Shown here one piece after another: positions 40,414 through 52,682 of a DNA stretch of 64,000 nucleotides (positions are counted from its first letter, which is position 1; each line of letters opens with the position of its first letter). Origin of the DNA: Chalciporus piperatus. Its lineage: Eukaryota > Basidiomycota > Agaricomycetes > Boletales > Boletaceae. A program made the position numbers and the translations under genes. The DNA lies in contig JBBPTG010000020.1 in assembly GCA_038093975.1 (NCBI GenBank), positions 124,001 to 188,000 of the forward strand. The letters are read 5' to 3'. The notes beneath the pieces were generated by a model, which did not search any database, was not told the DNA's origin, and saw only the letters and a list, made by a program, of their open reading frames with translations.

Positions 40414-40783
40414 GACACAAGTAAGTACCAGGTGATATGGTTAAAGTCATAGCCTGGTCGCACGACCACATCTGCTAACAAAGGGGATTGGTATTGGTGT
40501 TGTGGCATCTCAGGCCGACTCGGAGAGTCGTGTCCGCAATTCATGCCAAACGGGAAAGTTTACAATCGTAACTCGGGACAGCTTCGAGAATCCAATTATT
40601 CCGCGCGTCCTCCGTGACAGGCCAGCGCTTTACTGATCTCCATTGAACTAATCCGCACTGACAGGTGTGTGGGATCTCGTGTGTAGGCACTGCAGGTTAT
40701 TGACAAAGGATCTCAGTTGGTCATCTATACCATCCCGATTCAACCGGCTTATTGACATGCAGGGACATTTCGCACGCGGTTGG

Positions 40784-40813
40784 TCCCAGCAGATCCCAGC
40801 AGATCCCAGCATA
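40784..40813. repeat. TCCCAGCAGA decamer repeat, three copies
   Basis: Two exact copies and a third with one or two changes at its end. Confidence 0.85.
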
Positions 40814-41049
40814 CCGATATTAAACTCAAATTGCAGTTACGGAACCGACTTGTCATTCCAATGATCGTAAGTACTGGGAATCACACACGTCAACTCACCC
40901 TGGAATACCTCTCAAGAAGGTAAGTAAGCCTCGATGTGCTAGCTTTCGGTACCCTCTCTGTGGCTACCAGAGTCCAGACCTTTCCTCTCACATGGCATCA
41001 GTTATTAGCCCTCCGAACTTCTCTTTGACATACCTTGAGACCTTGCGCC

Positions 41050-42309
41050 ATGTTCGATATCACATGGGTAAGTTTTGATGCCTTGATGCTGTCAATGCTA
41101 TGGGCTAACAGCAGGGTTATTTCAAGTGGCTTCTCTCGCCTTCATAGTCTGGGATTTTATATTGACATTGGGAGACGAGGTACAATATATATGGCAGTAA
41201 GACTCAGCGTCCTACCAGACTGCACCATGCTCACCTCTACAGGATGAAAACGTGCATCTTTAAATGGTTTTACCTGTATCGACGTTATTTCCCTTTAGTT
41301 GCTCAAATGTGGGTCAACGGTGGTGTCCCCGTTATTCAAACACAAACTCGCTGTCTAATGCCTACCGTAGATTCCACCAAGCTATCTATCCGAGGTTGGC
41401 ATCAGGCTACCTCCCTGACCACTGGTGTACGATGTGGTACCAATACATGGCGCTCTCGTTAAAAGGCTTGGGTACTATCATCGAAATTGTCTTAGCCACC
41501 AGAGGTGAGCTCAGCCACTCCGCTCATCTGAAGTCTCAGCTATACTTTTGAATAGTCTTTGCCCTGTTCAATCGAAGTCGCAAGATGGGCATCTTCCTCG
41601 GAAGCTTGGTTCTTCCAGGGATAGCGAGCGGGGCAGCCAGTATGGCCAGATCTTCCAAGGCGCAGTATTTCGAGGCATGTATGCTTCCCCTTCCCGTTGG
41701 TGGCGTCACCGTGATCGCTCATGCGTCAGTGGTTCGTTTCTAACTGCCCTCTGGCATTGTATTGATGACAGCACCTTAGGACGCTTGTGTTGGTCGTCCA
41801 AACCATCATGGCAGCCATGACAGTCTCCAAGGTCTTTGTTGGTGTTCGAGCAGGGTGGGGTAGGACACCCCTTGTATCCTTCCTTTTGCGAGATGCTTCG
41901 AGCGTTTACGTCGTTATGTCTGGTAAGTCTTCATGCCAACTCTCTAAGCTGACAGATGGAGTAGCCCAATGCCTACGGCTGACATGTTGTAGTGATGTGC
42001 GGTATGTCTCTGGCCATCTCTGGGCTCAACGACCGTCTGTCTGCTGCTGCGTTCTAGTACGTGTCAGAGTCGCCTTTGAATGCTGTGAGTTCGAGTCTAA
42101 TAACGACCCTGCCAAGTTGGTCGGTATCGTTTCACTCGGTCGCTGTCAGTAGGTTTGACAGCAGGCACGTCGGTTTTAACCCTGACGCAAGTACTCCACA
42201 GGGAAGCCGCCTGCTATTGAACATGGAAGGGTTCGCAAGACAGAATTCTTCAGAAGAGAGAAATGTCGTTCTTACGAGTCATATCACGCTGACATGTAGT
42301 CTCCCGTAA
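41050..42309 (+). CDS. Seven-helix membrane protein of the DUF6533 type (copy B)
   Basis: Paralog of the gene at 7320-8555 with the same exon order. Pieces: ASLAFIVWDFILTLGDEVQY; FKWFYLYRRYFPLVAQ; LPDHWCTMWYQYM with IIEIVLATR; FALFNRSRKMGIFLGSLVL; VVQTIMAAMTVSKVFVGVRA followed by GWGRTPLVSFLLRD; GMSLAISGLNDRLSAAAF; and a last exon LLLNMEGFARQNSS ending CSLP, TAA at 42307-42309. Splices after exon 2 keep phase. The start is uncertain: the frame opened by ATG 41050 (MFDITWVSFDA) matches the start of copy A but is one nt out of frame with the TM1 block. This is due to a GGG at about 41113 where GG would fit, so this copy may carry a frameshift or use another first exon. Function unknown. Confidence 0.62.
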
Positions 42310-42636
42310 GCAGACCCAAGAGTCGGGATGAAGACAGTCGTTCACCCTAGTTGTCATGATGTATGTTACTTGTCTTTCTAGTGTATCGATCTCTGGACGG
42401 GTCCCACGAACCAGATATTTTCTTGTCTTCCTGGCGAATCGAGTTTGACATTGGTGTTCAGTCATCACGCCGAGTCGACCGGCCGGCTACTGGCGGGACA
42501 TTCCGCCGTACTCCTGCACATCAGGGAGAGGGTTTGAGGAACTTTTACTTTTTCTCTGAGAGTTTCTCGATTCAGCGCGTGACGTCGAGCGAACTCATCA
42601 TATATGGGTGTAGGGACGTGATGCAAATTCAAAGAG

Positions 42637-43902
<1,266 letters not shown>

Positions 43903-44027
43903 CGCTGGGGGGTTGGGAATGATATCGCTAATGGAATGACTAGCAAATTTTCGATCTGAGGGAGGTTGCCTTTTCCGGACGTGGGGTTAAACCACCTCGT
44001 CGCTGTTGCAGACGTTGATCTCAAACG
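43903..44027. promoter_or_regulatory. Bidirectional promoter between DIM1 and eIF2D
   Basis: 125 nt separate the divergent start codons of two translation-related genes, so the promoters must be shared or overlapping. No TATA box is evident. Confidence 0.6.
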
Positions 44028-46360
44028 ATGTTCAAGAAACCATTGTCGAACGTCAAGACCTCAGGTATGTTGTCGATGTTGACTGGTGGTAACAAAACTG
44101 AACAATGAGCAGCACCTCTGCGCAGCTCTGACCGACGGAAGCTGAAGCAACGCGTCATACAGACGTATGGCGTATCCCCTGAAATCGGCGACCTACTCGT
44201 GCCCGATGGGCTCATGTCCCAGAAGGTGATAACTTACGCGAATGATCCTGGAGTACGTAGTCGCATTCCCGCTCGTTTGGGTGTTCGCGTTGGTATTCAA
44301 TGACTTGGCCGTCTGGGTTTGGTTCTCCAGGTCATTTATCTCTCTCCCGAAGGCGATCCGCTATGGTTCTCAGTCGGAAAGGGTGTGGACGACCTCATTC
44401 CTACAGGTATCATTTCAGTTTAATTGTCTTTGAGAATGCGCGTGGTGTGTTCATCCCATCTGACCCTTGGTGTTTCTCGGCGTCAATGTTCGCTCGCTAT
44501 AGTCTACACCTTATGGAAGAAATACGATATACTCCCTTGGATATCTACCCCAGGGGCAGTCATTCCCGTCCTCACAGGCGGTGCAGACCTCATGATTCCT
44601 GGAGGTGAGCCACCTGTCGTCATGTACACGTGTCCCTCTTGATCGTATCGTTTGCATACAGTCGTTCGGATGTCTAGTCCGACAGTCTCCCCTCAGCAAC
44701 TCATTAGCATCGTACAACACACTAATGGATCTCCCTCAACGTGTAGGCCTCCACTCGCAGTCGGACGGCTGGCAGTGGATTTGGACACGTTGAAGGCAGG
44801 TGTAAAGGGAAAGGCAGTGAACGTCCTTCATACTTGGAAGGATAACCTGTTTGATATGGGGAACAAGAGTGATCCTCCGGGGGATATCGAGATCACACCG
44901 GAAGATAAAGTCGAGGGCGCGTCGATGCCAGAGCCGTCTGCTGCTGAACAGGGTCAGCAACCTGGACCTGATGCCGCACCGGACGATCGAGCGGACGACC
45001 TCCGTTCTGAATCCGAGCCTCCGAATGAATCAGGGGGTCCCGCGATCACTCCACAACCTTCGACATCCACCCCACACCAACCAGCGCTGTCCAAAGAAGG
45101 TGAGATTCATCCGTCCTACATTGTTACACGACTGAGATATTTAGCAGAGGTCTCGGACATCTTACGCGTTGCCGTACTCCAAGCCATCAAGACCACGCTC
45201 AGTTCGTTTACTGCTGTATCCTTCCCCATACCCGCAAGCACGTTCTATTCATCATACATCCTACCTTTCCGCCCTGCATATCTTCGCCAGCAATCATCCA
45301 ACGATCAATCACAGTACCCACAGATCGTCATCAAATACTCTAGTTACAAATCCCTACTCGCGTTCTTCAAATTCCTCGATAAGCAACAGGTTTTAACGCT
45401 GAAAGACATGAAGCCGGAGCCGCTTGTGATGAGTGTGTCTGCCTCCCACCCTGATGTTGCTGCACACGATTCCTATACATCACTTCGAGATGTACAGCTT
45501 AAGGAGGAGAAGCGGGAGCGAAAAGAAGAAGAGAAGAAGGCTAAAGTGAACGAAATGGAAGTGAAGGAGCTCTGGAAGCCACACGCTGCGAGTGGCTCTG
45601 CCAAGTTTTTCTCCGAAGGTGGATTTGAGTGCGTTTTACAGATCAAAACTCTGAACCCATTGGCGAATGGTGTCCACTGACATTATATGATACAGTCCCT
45701 CGGCGCTATATAGTTACTCGGATTTGAAGTCTGCGGTGAACAAGTATGTCGCTGCACGCCAACTGGTCAACCCTCGTGATCAATCGTATGTCAACGTTTG
45801 GGCAGACGAGGTTTTGCTCGCATCGGTATATGGGAAAGGTGAATCACCTGAATCCCTGGAATTCCTGAAGCGCGACGACGTCGTCAAGAGGTTATCAAAG
45901 GGGATGCAATCTTGGTACGAGGTCCACGCGGACGGAAAGGACCCTGTTCTCAAGTGCGTTCTGTGTTCAATTGTCCACCTAGGATGGGTGAGGCTGACGT
46001 AGATGATTCGTGATTCGTGATTCAGGAAGGGGGAGCTGACGCCTATTTCGGTGGTTGTCAAGGTTCGGCAAGGGAGGAAGGCGAGTACGAAGGTGACTGG
46101 GTTCGAGCCGTTCTTCCTCGAGGCAGAGGAGATGGCGGAGGAGCTAAAACGGATTTGTGCGTGTGCGACTTCTGGTACGCGTTTCCAGAAGTGGATTCGA
46201 GGGCTTTCTAATCTATGCGACCGTGACAGTGTCGCCTGCGCCTGGAAAATCGTCTGGGATGGAGGTATTGGTACAGGGGAAGCAGATCAAGGCTGTGACG
46301 GAGTTTCTGCTCTCGAGGGGCGTTCCGAAGCAGTGGATAGAATCTGCTGAGAAGAAGTAG
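44028..46360 (+). CDS. Eukaryotic translation initiation factor 2D (ligatin, Tma64)
   Basis: Delivers tRNA to the 40S P site and helps recycle ribosomes. Starts at ATG 44028 (MFKKPLSNVKTS). The exons join as RRKLKQRVIQTYGVSPEIGD with PDGLMSQKVITYANDPG. Then comes the PUA domain LSPEGDPLWFSVGKGVDDLI, TVYTLWKKYDILPWISTPG and VIPVLTGGADLMIPG, followed by SPQQLISIVQHTNGSP. After an acidic linker come EGEIHPSYIVTRLRYLAEV and a SWIB-like region SYKSLLAFFKFLDKQQVLTL. The SUI1 domain closes the protein: VKVRQGRKASTKVTGFEPFF, LEAEEMAEELKRICACATS, EVLVQGKQIKAVTEFLLSRG. It ends KQWIESAEKK, TAG at 46358-46360. One intron near 45995-46025 ends in a GATTCGT tandem repeat just before its acceptor. Confidence 0.92.
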
Positions 46361-46646
46361 ATCAATGGGTCAAGGATGGAAGAAATATGATGTGTTATTG
46401 TGATATGCGAGTTGGTTCAACTTCAAGTGTTGGTAGTTGCTCAAGTGACAGTTAGCTCCGAGATCATGCATCGCACGCTCCAGACTTTTGGCCTCCGCAG
46501 ACGCCATGCATCCAATCCTCAGACTTTCTGGCTGAACAACAGTGAAAAACAATCGGGGATACGAGTAATAACTCGGAGTTGTACCAACACCATCCTTGGA
46601 CGAAATGCACCTCACTCTCCTCAACCACTAACATTATGATTGGAAC

Positions 46647-47654
46647 CTATGGGAACCGCTGGGAACCGCTCAGACCAAGCTCCGAGTATATCGAATAGAT
46701 CGACCACAACCCCTTTCTCTTCTCCTTACGGCGAGTGCTCCCCTTCACATTCGCATTCTCGTTCTCGTTTGCATGCGGAACCCTCGCGCTGGCCTTCGTC
46801 TTCAAGTTCCCGTTCGCATTCTCCAAGATACCCCGCCGCCCCGACCCTCGGCGCATCGTTCCCCTTTTCTTCGGGCTCGCGGAGGTCTCGCCGAGAGATT
46901 TGGCACCACCGCGACGCGTACTGGGCCGACGTCTGCTCGAGGGGACTCGTGCCACCGTGCCTGCTCTACTGCCAAGGTACTTTGACGTCGAAACCCGTCT
47001 CTTCAAGTAAAGCTTCGGTATCTTGGTCGTCTGAACATCCTGTTTCTCGATGGGTGTCGGGGGCAAGGCTTTCTCCACGTTCAACGGGCTCTGACTCGGA
47101 GTGGGGCTTCCCGGAAGGGCGTACTTGTCATCGAAAGGACACAACGGTGCTTCGTCGTCGTCGTCATCCTCCCACCCCTCAGGTTCCTCTGCAGCTTGTC
47201 CCGCTTCCTCTGAATCGCGCACGGAAACCTGAGCTTGAAGGTTTGTCGCCCCTTGTGGCTTTGGGGAATAATCGAGAGCGCTCTGCAAGGCAACTGGGTT
47301 CGCGTTTCCAGGTCCTCTTAGATCGAAGAGTCCGCGAAGGCGAGGGGACTTGAGACGTAAACGACGGGAGATTGGGGTATTCGCAGAGAAGGCTGGGCTA
47401 GGCGACGGGGCCTCGGTGGTGGTGGCAGCGACGACGACGAGCCTTTCGAGCTCCTTCAAGGTTTGACGTTTGCGCTGAACGCGTGCTTCGACGGTAGAGC
47501 AGAGGGTTTCGAGCTCTTTCAGTTGATCGAGGAGAAGGTTGGCGGTGGCGAGAATGTTGGGTTGTTGAGGGGTGATGTCTGCGTCTGTTATAGCTGGTGA
47601 GTCTTTGGTGGGGGTTGCGAAGGGGTTGATTGTGTACGGAGTCGTGGAGGGCAT
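46647..47654 (-). CDS. Uncharacterised single-exon protein with short coiled coil and basic disordered tail
   Basis: 335 residues from ATG 47654 (MPSTTPYTINPFATPTKDSP), uninterrupted to the stop at 46647-46649. Residues 35-75 (LATANLLLDQLKELETLCST and following, ending LKELERLVVV) have heptad-like Leu spacing and probably form a coiled coil. Residues 150-165 are acidic (EGWEDDDDDEAPLCPFDD). The last 110 residues are strongly basic and low in complexity (RRGSGRRG, SSRRRPSTRRGG). It has no recognised domain. The intronless structure differs from most neighbours. The codon-rich opposite strand also stays open in parts, so the coding status rests mainly on length and the sensible start. Confidence 0.6.
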   Translation of the reverse strand: MPSTTPYTINPFATPTKDSPAITDADITPQQPNILATANLLLDQLKELETLCSTVEARVQRKRQTLKELERLVVVAATTTEAPSPSPAFSANTPISRRLRLKSPRLRGLFDLRGPGNANPVALQSALDYSPKPQGATNLQAQVSVRDSEEAGQAAEEPEGWEDDDDDEAPLCPFDDKYALPGSPTPSQSPLNVEKALPPTPIEKQDVQTTKIPKLYLKRRVSTSKYLGSRAGTVARVPSSRRRPSTRRGGAKSLGETSASPKKRGTMRRGSGRRGILENANGNLKTKASARVPHANENENANVKGSTRRKEKRKGLWSIYSIYSELGLSGSQRFP

Positions 47655-47915
47655 GGTGGGGTGAAGACGCTTGCGGGCTAGTTGTCGGAGAGAATTGCTG
47701 GGACTGATTTGCCGCAGTCGTTCTTATATTGTCAGGGTTATACCGTGGACTGGTCCCATTTCTAACAGAGTACCATGAGGTACAGCAGTTAGACGATGAT
47801 CCAGGCAAGATCATAATCAGAGTGTTACACATTGATCGTCGACTCCAACCACTGCTCCCTTTCAACCAAGAACCAACAACGATAATATATGCGCGACATT
47901 CAAAACACCTATGCG
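47655..47915. other. Short intergenic region
   Basis: Upstream region of the 47654 gene. Nothing specific recognised. Confidence 0.4.
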
Positions 47916-48741
47916 TCAGTAGAAATTAAAGTAATCATTGGCAGAATCGTCGCGCTCCTCCTGTCCAAGCATCTCCGCTTCCGGATCAGCACTCAACCCA
48001 CAAGCCGCAGCGAGCAGGAACCACACACTCGAGACAAGTTTTCTCCGGTGCCCGAGAACCGCGTCATTGTTGTCGCTAGGAGGATACTCGAGTGGTCCGA
48101 AGAATGTCTCGCAAATGTCTCGGACACCTTCTGCGTAAAGGCCCATCTCGCGACTTCGATGGGTCGCCATCTGGGACCCCAATATCAATTCCCGTGGTCG
48201 TCATAATATCCGTGTCAATTAGGAGGCTGATCTTGTATGATGGGTTGGGTGTCTTGTCGGAAATATGTTTGCCAATTTTGTATCCGAGGGAATGGAACCA
48301 CCTGAATGAGCCCTTTGAAAATCCGAGTCCAAAGTAGTGCACTGCGAGTGCCAGACCTTTAACATCTGGCGCAGCCTAGCTCCTGCACGTTCTCAAAGAC
48401 GTCTATGCCCAGATCTGGCTCTGAATCTGACACAGTGTCCAGAAGATGAGGTAGACCTGCAGACAACCAGTACCAATCGCTCAGCAGCATGAGCCTCGGG
48501 GACCTCGTAAAATAGTCGACTCGCTGTCGATGAAAAGACACCGAAAGGTATCAGTTGAAAGCTCGGTGGATTTTATGTACTTCGTAACGGTGCCTTCTTT
48601 TGCCTTACTAAACAGGCCCCAGGGGATGGGTGTGTACTTGAGTCTTGTTAAGTCGTGGGACGCGTTATCGCTCGTTATCGATATCGGATAAATCGCGCAT
48701 TTACTTGCAAAGCTTCTGGCAAAGATCGAGACCTCGTTCAT
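47916..48741 (-). CDS. Possible uncharacterised multi-exon gene
   Basis: I do not recognise a family. Several minus-strand stretches look coding and are arranged in order: RSPRLMLLSDWYWLSAGLPH with DSEPDLGIDVFENVQELG; LALAVHYFGLGFSKGSFRW with LGYKIGKHISDKTPNPSYK; and a last stretch GLYAEGVRDICETFFGPLEY ending DSANDYFNFY with a stop at 47916-47918. The join between the second and third stretch (near 48190-48210) needs a frame change without an obvious intron, so the gene may be broken or my exon model wrong. An ATG at 48741 (MNEVSIFARSFAS) is the first candidate start. Confidence 0.35.
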
Positions 48742-49215
48742 AGTTCCCTCCCCTCACTTCCTCGTCTTGCAAGGTTTAAGAGCACATCTGCAACTGCTAT
48801 TAGAGACTTTCGGTCAATTCGGATGCCTGCCAACGAATGCAGAGCAAAGTAATACTGTACTGCTGATGCACCGTGACGTGTCGATCATGGTGCGATAACG
48901 GCCAAGGCGGTTAGTTCGACGAATTGCCAGTGAGCCGCAAAAGGCTTGTTCAACCGATCGTCGATCGAGACAAGATCTACCGTTTCTGGCCAGCACACCA
49001 GAAAAAATGTAGCCTACCTTGTAAGCAAGGTTCATGGTCCTCCTCCTGGTGATCCACTGGCACCGACGGTGACCGGGCCGTCCAGTTTTGTTCACACGAC
49101 GTCGAGACTCGCGTCTACAAATACCCGTCGAGTCAACGTAGACCACACTCAGGTCTCACTCAGTCTCACTTCAGTCTCACTCACCAACAATCACTGGGAA
49201 TCTCCTTGGGACACG
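48742..49215. other. Upstream region of the aminopeptidase gene
   Basis: Short tandem CTCACTCAGTCTCACTTCAG-like words near 49150-49185 precede the start. The frame of the peptidase stays open upstream to 48946, but it lacks protein-like composition. Confidence 0.45.
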
Positions 49216-51171
49216 ATGCTCGCCAGTTCCATCGCCCCCGTCGCGTTGCTCGCCTTCCCATACGCCGACGTCGTCGAGCGTACACTCCCAACTTGTCTCA
49301 CAGACAACTACTACGGTATTTTTGGTGAACATGCTATCTTCAAACCAACCGAGCGCGCTTGCGTGGACGATAACAGGAAGCTCGTTTCCAGCCCATCATT
49401 CCATACCTCCTTGTCCCATTTGAATGATCCCCAGCTAGTTTGGATACAAGAATCCGCCATCGACCAATCTCTCCGAACACCAGAATACGAAGCAGAGGTG
49501 GAGGAATTCATCAATTGGATTCGCACAGCCAACGTCGTCGCTCCTCCTACGAGTGAATACCAGAACGTGCTCCTCGAACCACAGCTTGAGTCTTCTTTGA
49601 ATCCAGCTATCTTTCTCTCTCGCTTTGACTCTCGCGACGTGGCCTCTATCATCGTCGCTGTACCCGAGAAGGACAATGCTTACGCACTCTCCTCCCTCCT
49701 CCCGCGCTACTGGAAGTCCTCGGTGATTCCCTCCATGCCGGTTTCGTATGTTCCCGTGCCAGACAGCGCTGTCCAACGAATTCGTGATCTCCTCGAAACC
49801 GTGCGCTTCGACCCCGTCGTCGCGAGCATCGCGAACGGCATCTCTGTGGACACAATGGGTCGGGACATCCGATACCTCACCAACGAGGACGGTGAATCTG
49901 GGATCATTTCTCGGCATTCATTCGCTGCTGGGTCTCGCGTCGCGGCGGCGTGGTTGAAGGAGACATTCGAGAAGACGGGAGCAAAGTGCGAGTTGCGCCC
50001 ATTCCTGATGGGCTTTGCGCCTAATGTCGTCTGGTGTGTATCTTCCTCGCCTATCTGGGTTTTGCGCTGTGATTGGTCGACCGCTGACGGATCGGTGCGT
50101 GGTTCTTAAAGCAAATATGCAGCGATGACGGATGCGGATTCAGCCCCTACCGTGCTCATTTCGGGTCACTATGATTCTCGCGGGTCCTTCGGCTCTCAAC
50201 GCGTAAGTGTGCATTCATCATGTTTCGATCACATCAATAACGTGTTGATAGGCACCCGGTGGAAACGACGATGGCTCTGGGACGGTCTCGTTGCTTTCGA
50301 TCGCCAAGCGGATCAAGGAGGTCGGAGTCAAGTTTTACAGTAACGTCGAACTTGTTGCGTTTGCTGGCGAAGAGCAGGGGTTGCTCGGGTCTGCAGCATA
50401 TGCTCGTGCGTTCTCTTTCAGCCCTCGAAATCCCGTGTTGTGGCTTGCTAACTGGTCAACTCGGGACTAGGCGAGCTGCGTGCACAGGGCGCCAACGTGA
50501 CGCTGATGATTCAAGCTGACATGCTCGCATACCATGCTCCCAACGAACCTCCCCAGCTTGGCTTGCCGATGTAGTACGTGGCGGTTCCTCTTGCTGCCGA
50601 AACGAATTCATGACAGGAACTGTTGTAGCATTGGGACGTCCGAGGTCGCAGACCTGGTGACGAAGATGGCTACCCTCTATAGCCCTGAACTCACTGTTGG
50701 ATACACTGCTGCGTGCTGCAGTGATCATCAGGTATGCATTATATGCTCCCTCTGAGTATCATGAATTGACGATGGCCTCTCAAGTCTTTCCACGAGCAAG
50801 GATACCCCGCAACACAGGTGTTCGAGCGGGCCGGACCAAGTGAGTTACAGTCTTCGTTTCGTACGAACTGATATCGACGTCGACGCGTTTGTTTTCGCGT
50901 AGTTGCGGATCCGATGTACCATAACAGCGGTACGTATTTGTCGATGTTGCAGCGTGCATATACGATACTTATGACCTCTCCAGGCGACTTGAGCGACCGA
51001 CCAGGGTACGACTTCAACCAAATCCGGTATATCTCGAGAGTCCAGGTGAGCAGTCTTGAGTGCGCATATGTACAACTCCTGAACGGTTCTTCACTTCTTC
51101 GCCCGCAGTTCGCGACGTTGCTGCACGCAGCGGGCTTCGAGCTCCCCGAAACGAATGACTTGAATTTCTAA
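49216..51171 (+). CDS. Secreted M28-family zinc aminopeptidase (leucine aminopeptidase-like)
   Basis: Removes N-terminal residues from peptides outside the cell. Starts at ATG 49216: MLASSIAPVALLAFPYADVV gives a signal-peptide-like hydrophobic stretch, though without a charged N-terminus. A non-catalytic N-terminal region of about 270 residues follows (YLTNEDGESGIISRHSFAAG, WLKETFEKTGAKCELRPFL). The M28 core then shows the zinc-ligand motifs in order: VLISGHYDSRGSF, APGGNDDGSGTVSLLSIAKR, NVELVAFAGEEQGLLGSAAY, MIQADMLAYHAP, and CCSDHQSFHEQGYPATQVFE with MYHNSGD. Ends PETNDLNF, TAA at 51169-51171. Introns of about 50-60 nt lie between these blocks and keep phase as far as checked. Confidence 0.9.
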
Positions 51172-52682
51172 GCTTCCCCGTGAGCTTGAACTAGGTGATT
51201 TAATATCGATTATTGATTTTTTATGTCGATATTTTGCTTAATTTGATCTGTGCTTTGATCTCTGTGCTACCGTGACTGAGCGACCTTTGGAGATCACTGA
51301 TTGCCAACGCATCGAATCATCATTGAATGATCGCTGGCAGTGGAAGACACCGTGGCGAATGCTGGCATCACGACGACCAATGGGGTTAAGAACTCGCTCG
51401 CGTTTGGGCGGCGCTCTGCGTTCGTTGACGTTCAGCTGACCTTTTTCCCCACCGAATATTTGGCTATCCAACTCCTTGGCGTTTCAAGCGGCGCTCGCAA
51501 GCTATTCCTAGGATTGGGGTGCTTCTTGAAGCACGCTCGCAGGTGATCTGCATTAATCCAAGCACACGCCAACGGGGGAACTACGAAGTACGGCAGTTCA
51601 AGATCGACCCGCAGCCGACTCGACTCAATTCCTTCCTCTTGCTATCCATTGCGTGCCGTCGTTTTGTGGATAAGAGATGGCCCGCTAGTCGGAATACGGC
51701 CGAAAGGTAGGAAGTCCAATGACAGTTCCTGAGTTGGTGCATGTCCTAGTCGTCTCAAACGACGGGGAATGGATCATTGGTAAGGAGAAGTTTGACCAAG
51801 TTTTCAGACAAATGTCCGTTAACCTTAACAGAATCTGCCATCAAGAGGAATGATGGCGCATTGAGGTAACTGTCGAACGCCCATGGTACGGGAAAATTCC
51901 AGCAATCCCAAGTGCTCTCTACGATATCCCTCGTATGTTGTCCGTTGTCTCTCATTTTCTACGCTCTCACAATATGTACTAGTACTTCAATCAAAAGCTG
52001 ACCGAATGGAAATTCGATAATATGTGAACCGACTTTTATGAGCTGAAGATCCAAACAATGGATGCTCTGGGTCGTCAGAATGGGGCAATTAAGGCTATTG
52101 ATGAGCTGGCCAAGCCTCCACGCAGTGGGTAATGTTAGGGTCCGACTCGGAGTCGACGATGCGTACAGTCTTCCGCCGGCGGACATGTTTATTGATAACG
52201 AGCTTTATCTTCGGAGTGAACGCTACGCGGAAACGAGCTGCTGATAAGAGCACAGCACTGATAACTTATAGTTTCCGGGTTAAGGGCACTGCGAGGCAGA
52301 TATCGTTCATTGACCAGATCGTCCAACAGCCTAGATAAGGAGGTCTGTGTTGGGAGAGTTAGGGAAAAGACCCAGCTGTGTCAAGCTAATCGAGTTTTGA
52401 TCATGCTGTTCACAGATATAGTTCTGCCATGTCTACTTAGTACACCAGTGATCGCCACTTGTTATGATGGATCGAGAGCGTCCGCGAGAATCATAGCAGC
52501 GGGTGGTTCGTCTGAGGCAAAGTAGGGTATCAGAAAATTCGGACGACGTCCATAAATGTCAAGGAGGCGGTGATGGTGCCAATCAAGAGACTCTGTGACT
52601 TCAAGCTTCAAGAATCAGCCCAATTCCTTGTGCCACATCGAGTTAAGAGGAGGCACTGACGAGTATGCCGAGGTCAAACAGT
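51172..52682. other. 1.5 kb region without a recognised gene
   Basis: Open frames on both strands are short and show no motif. The base composition becomes more AT-rich towards the kinase-like gene. Confidence 0.4.

Larger units (their letters stand above)
39592..41049. other. Gene-free region with short tandem repeats
   Basis: No supported gene in about 1.4 kb. It contains the CTCGACT heptamer array (40381-40413) and a 10-nt triplicate (40784-40813). The end probably includes the promoter of the DUF6533 gene at 41050. Confidence 0.45.

Noticed and set aside
46739..47353. Plus-strand Ser/Arg-rich open frame over the 46647-47654 gene
   Set aside because: Shadow of the basic tail; the minus frame is longer and has a sensible start and coiled coil.
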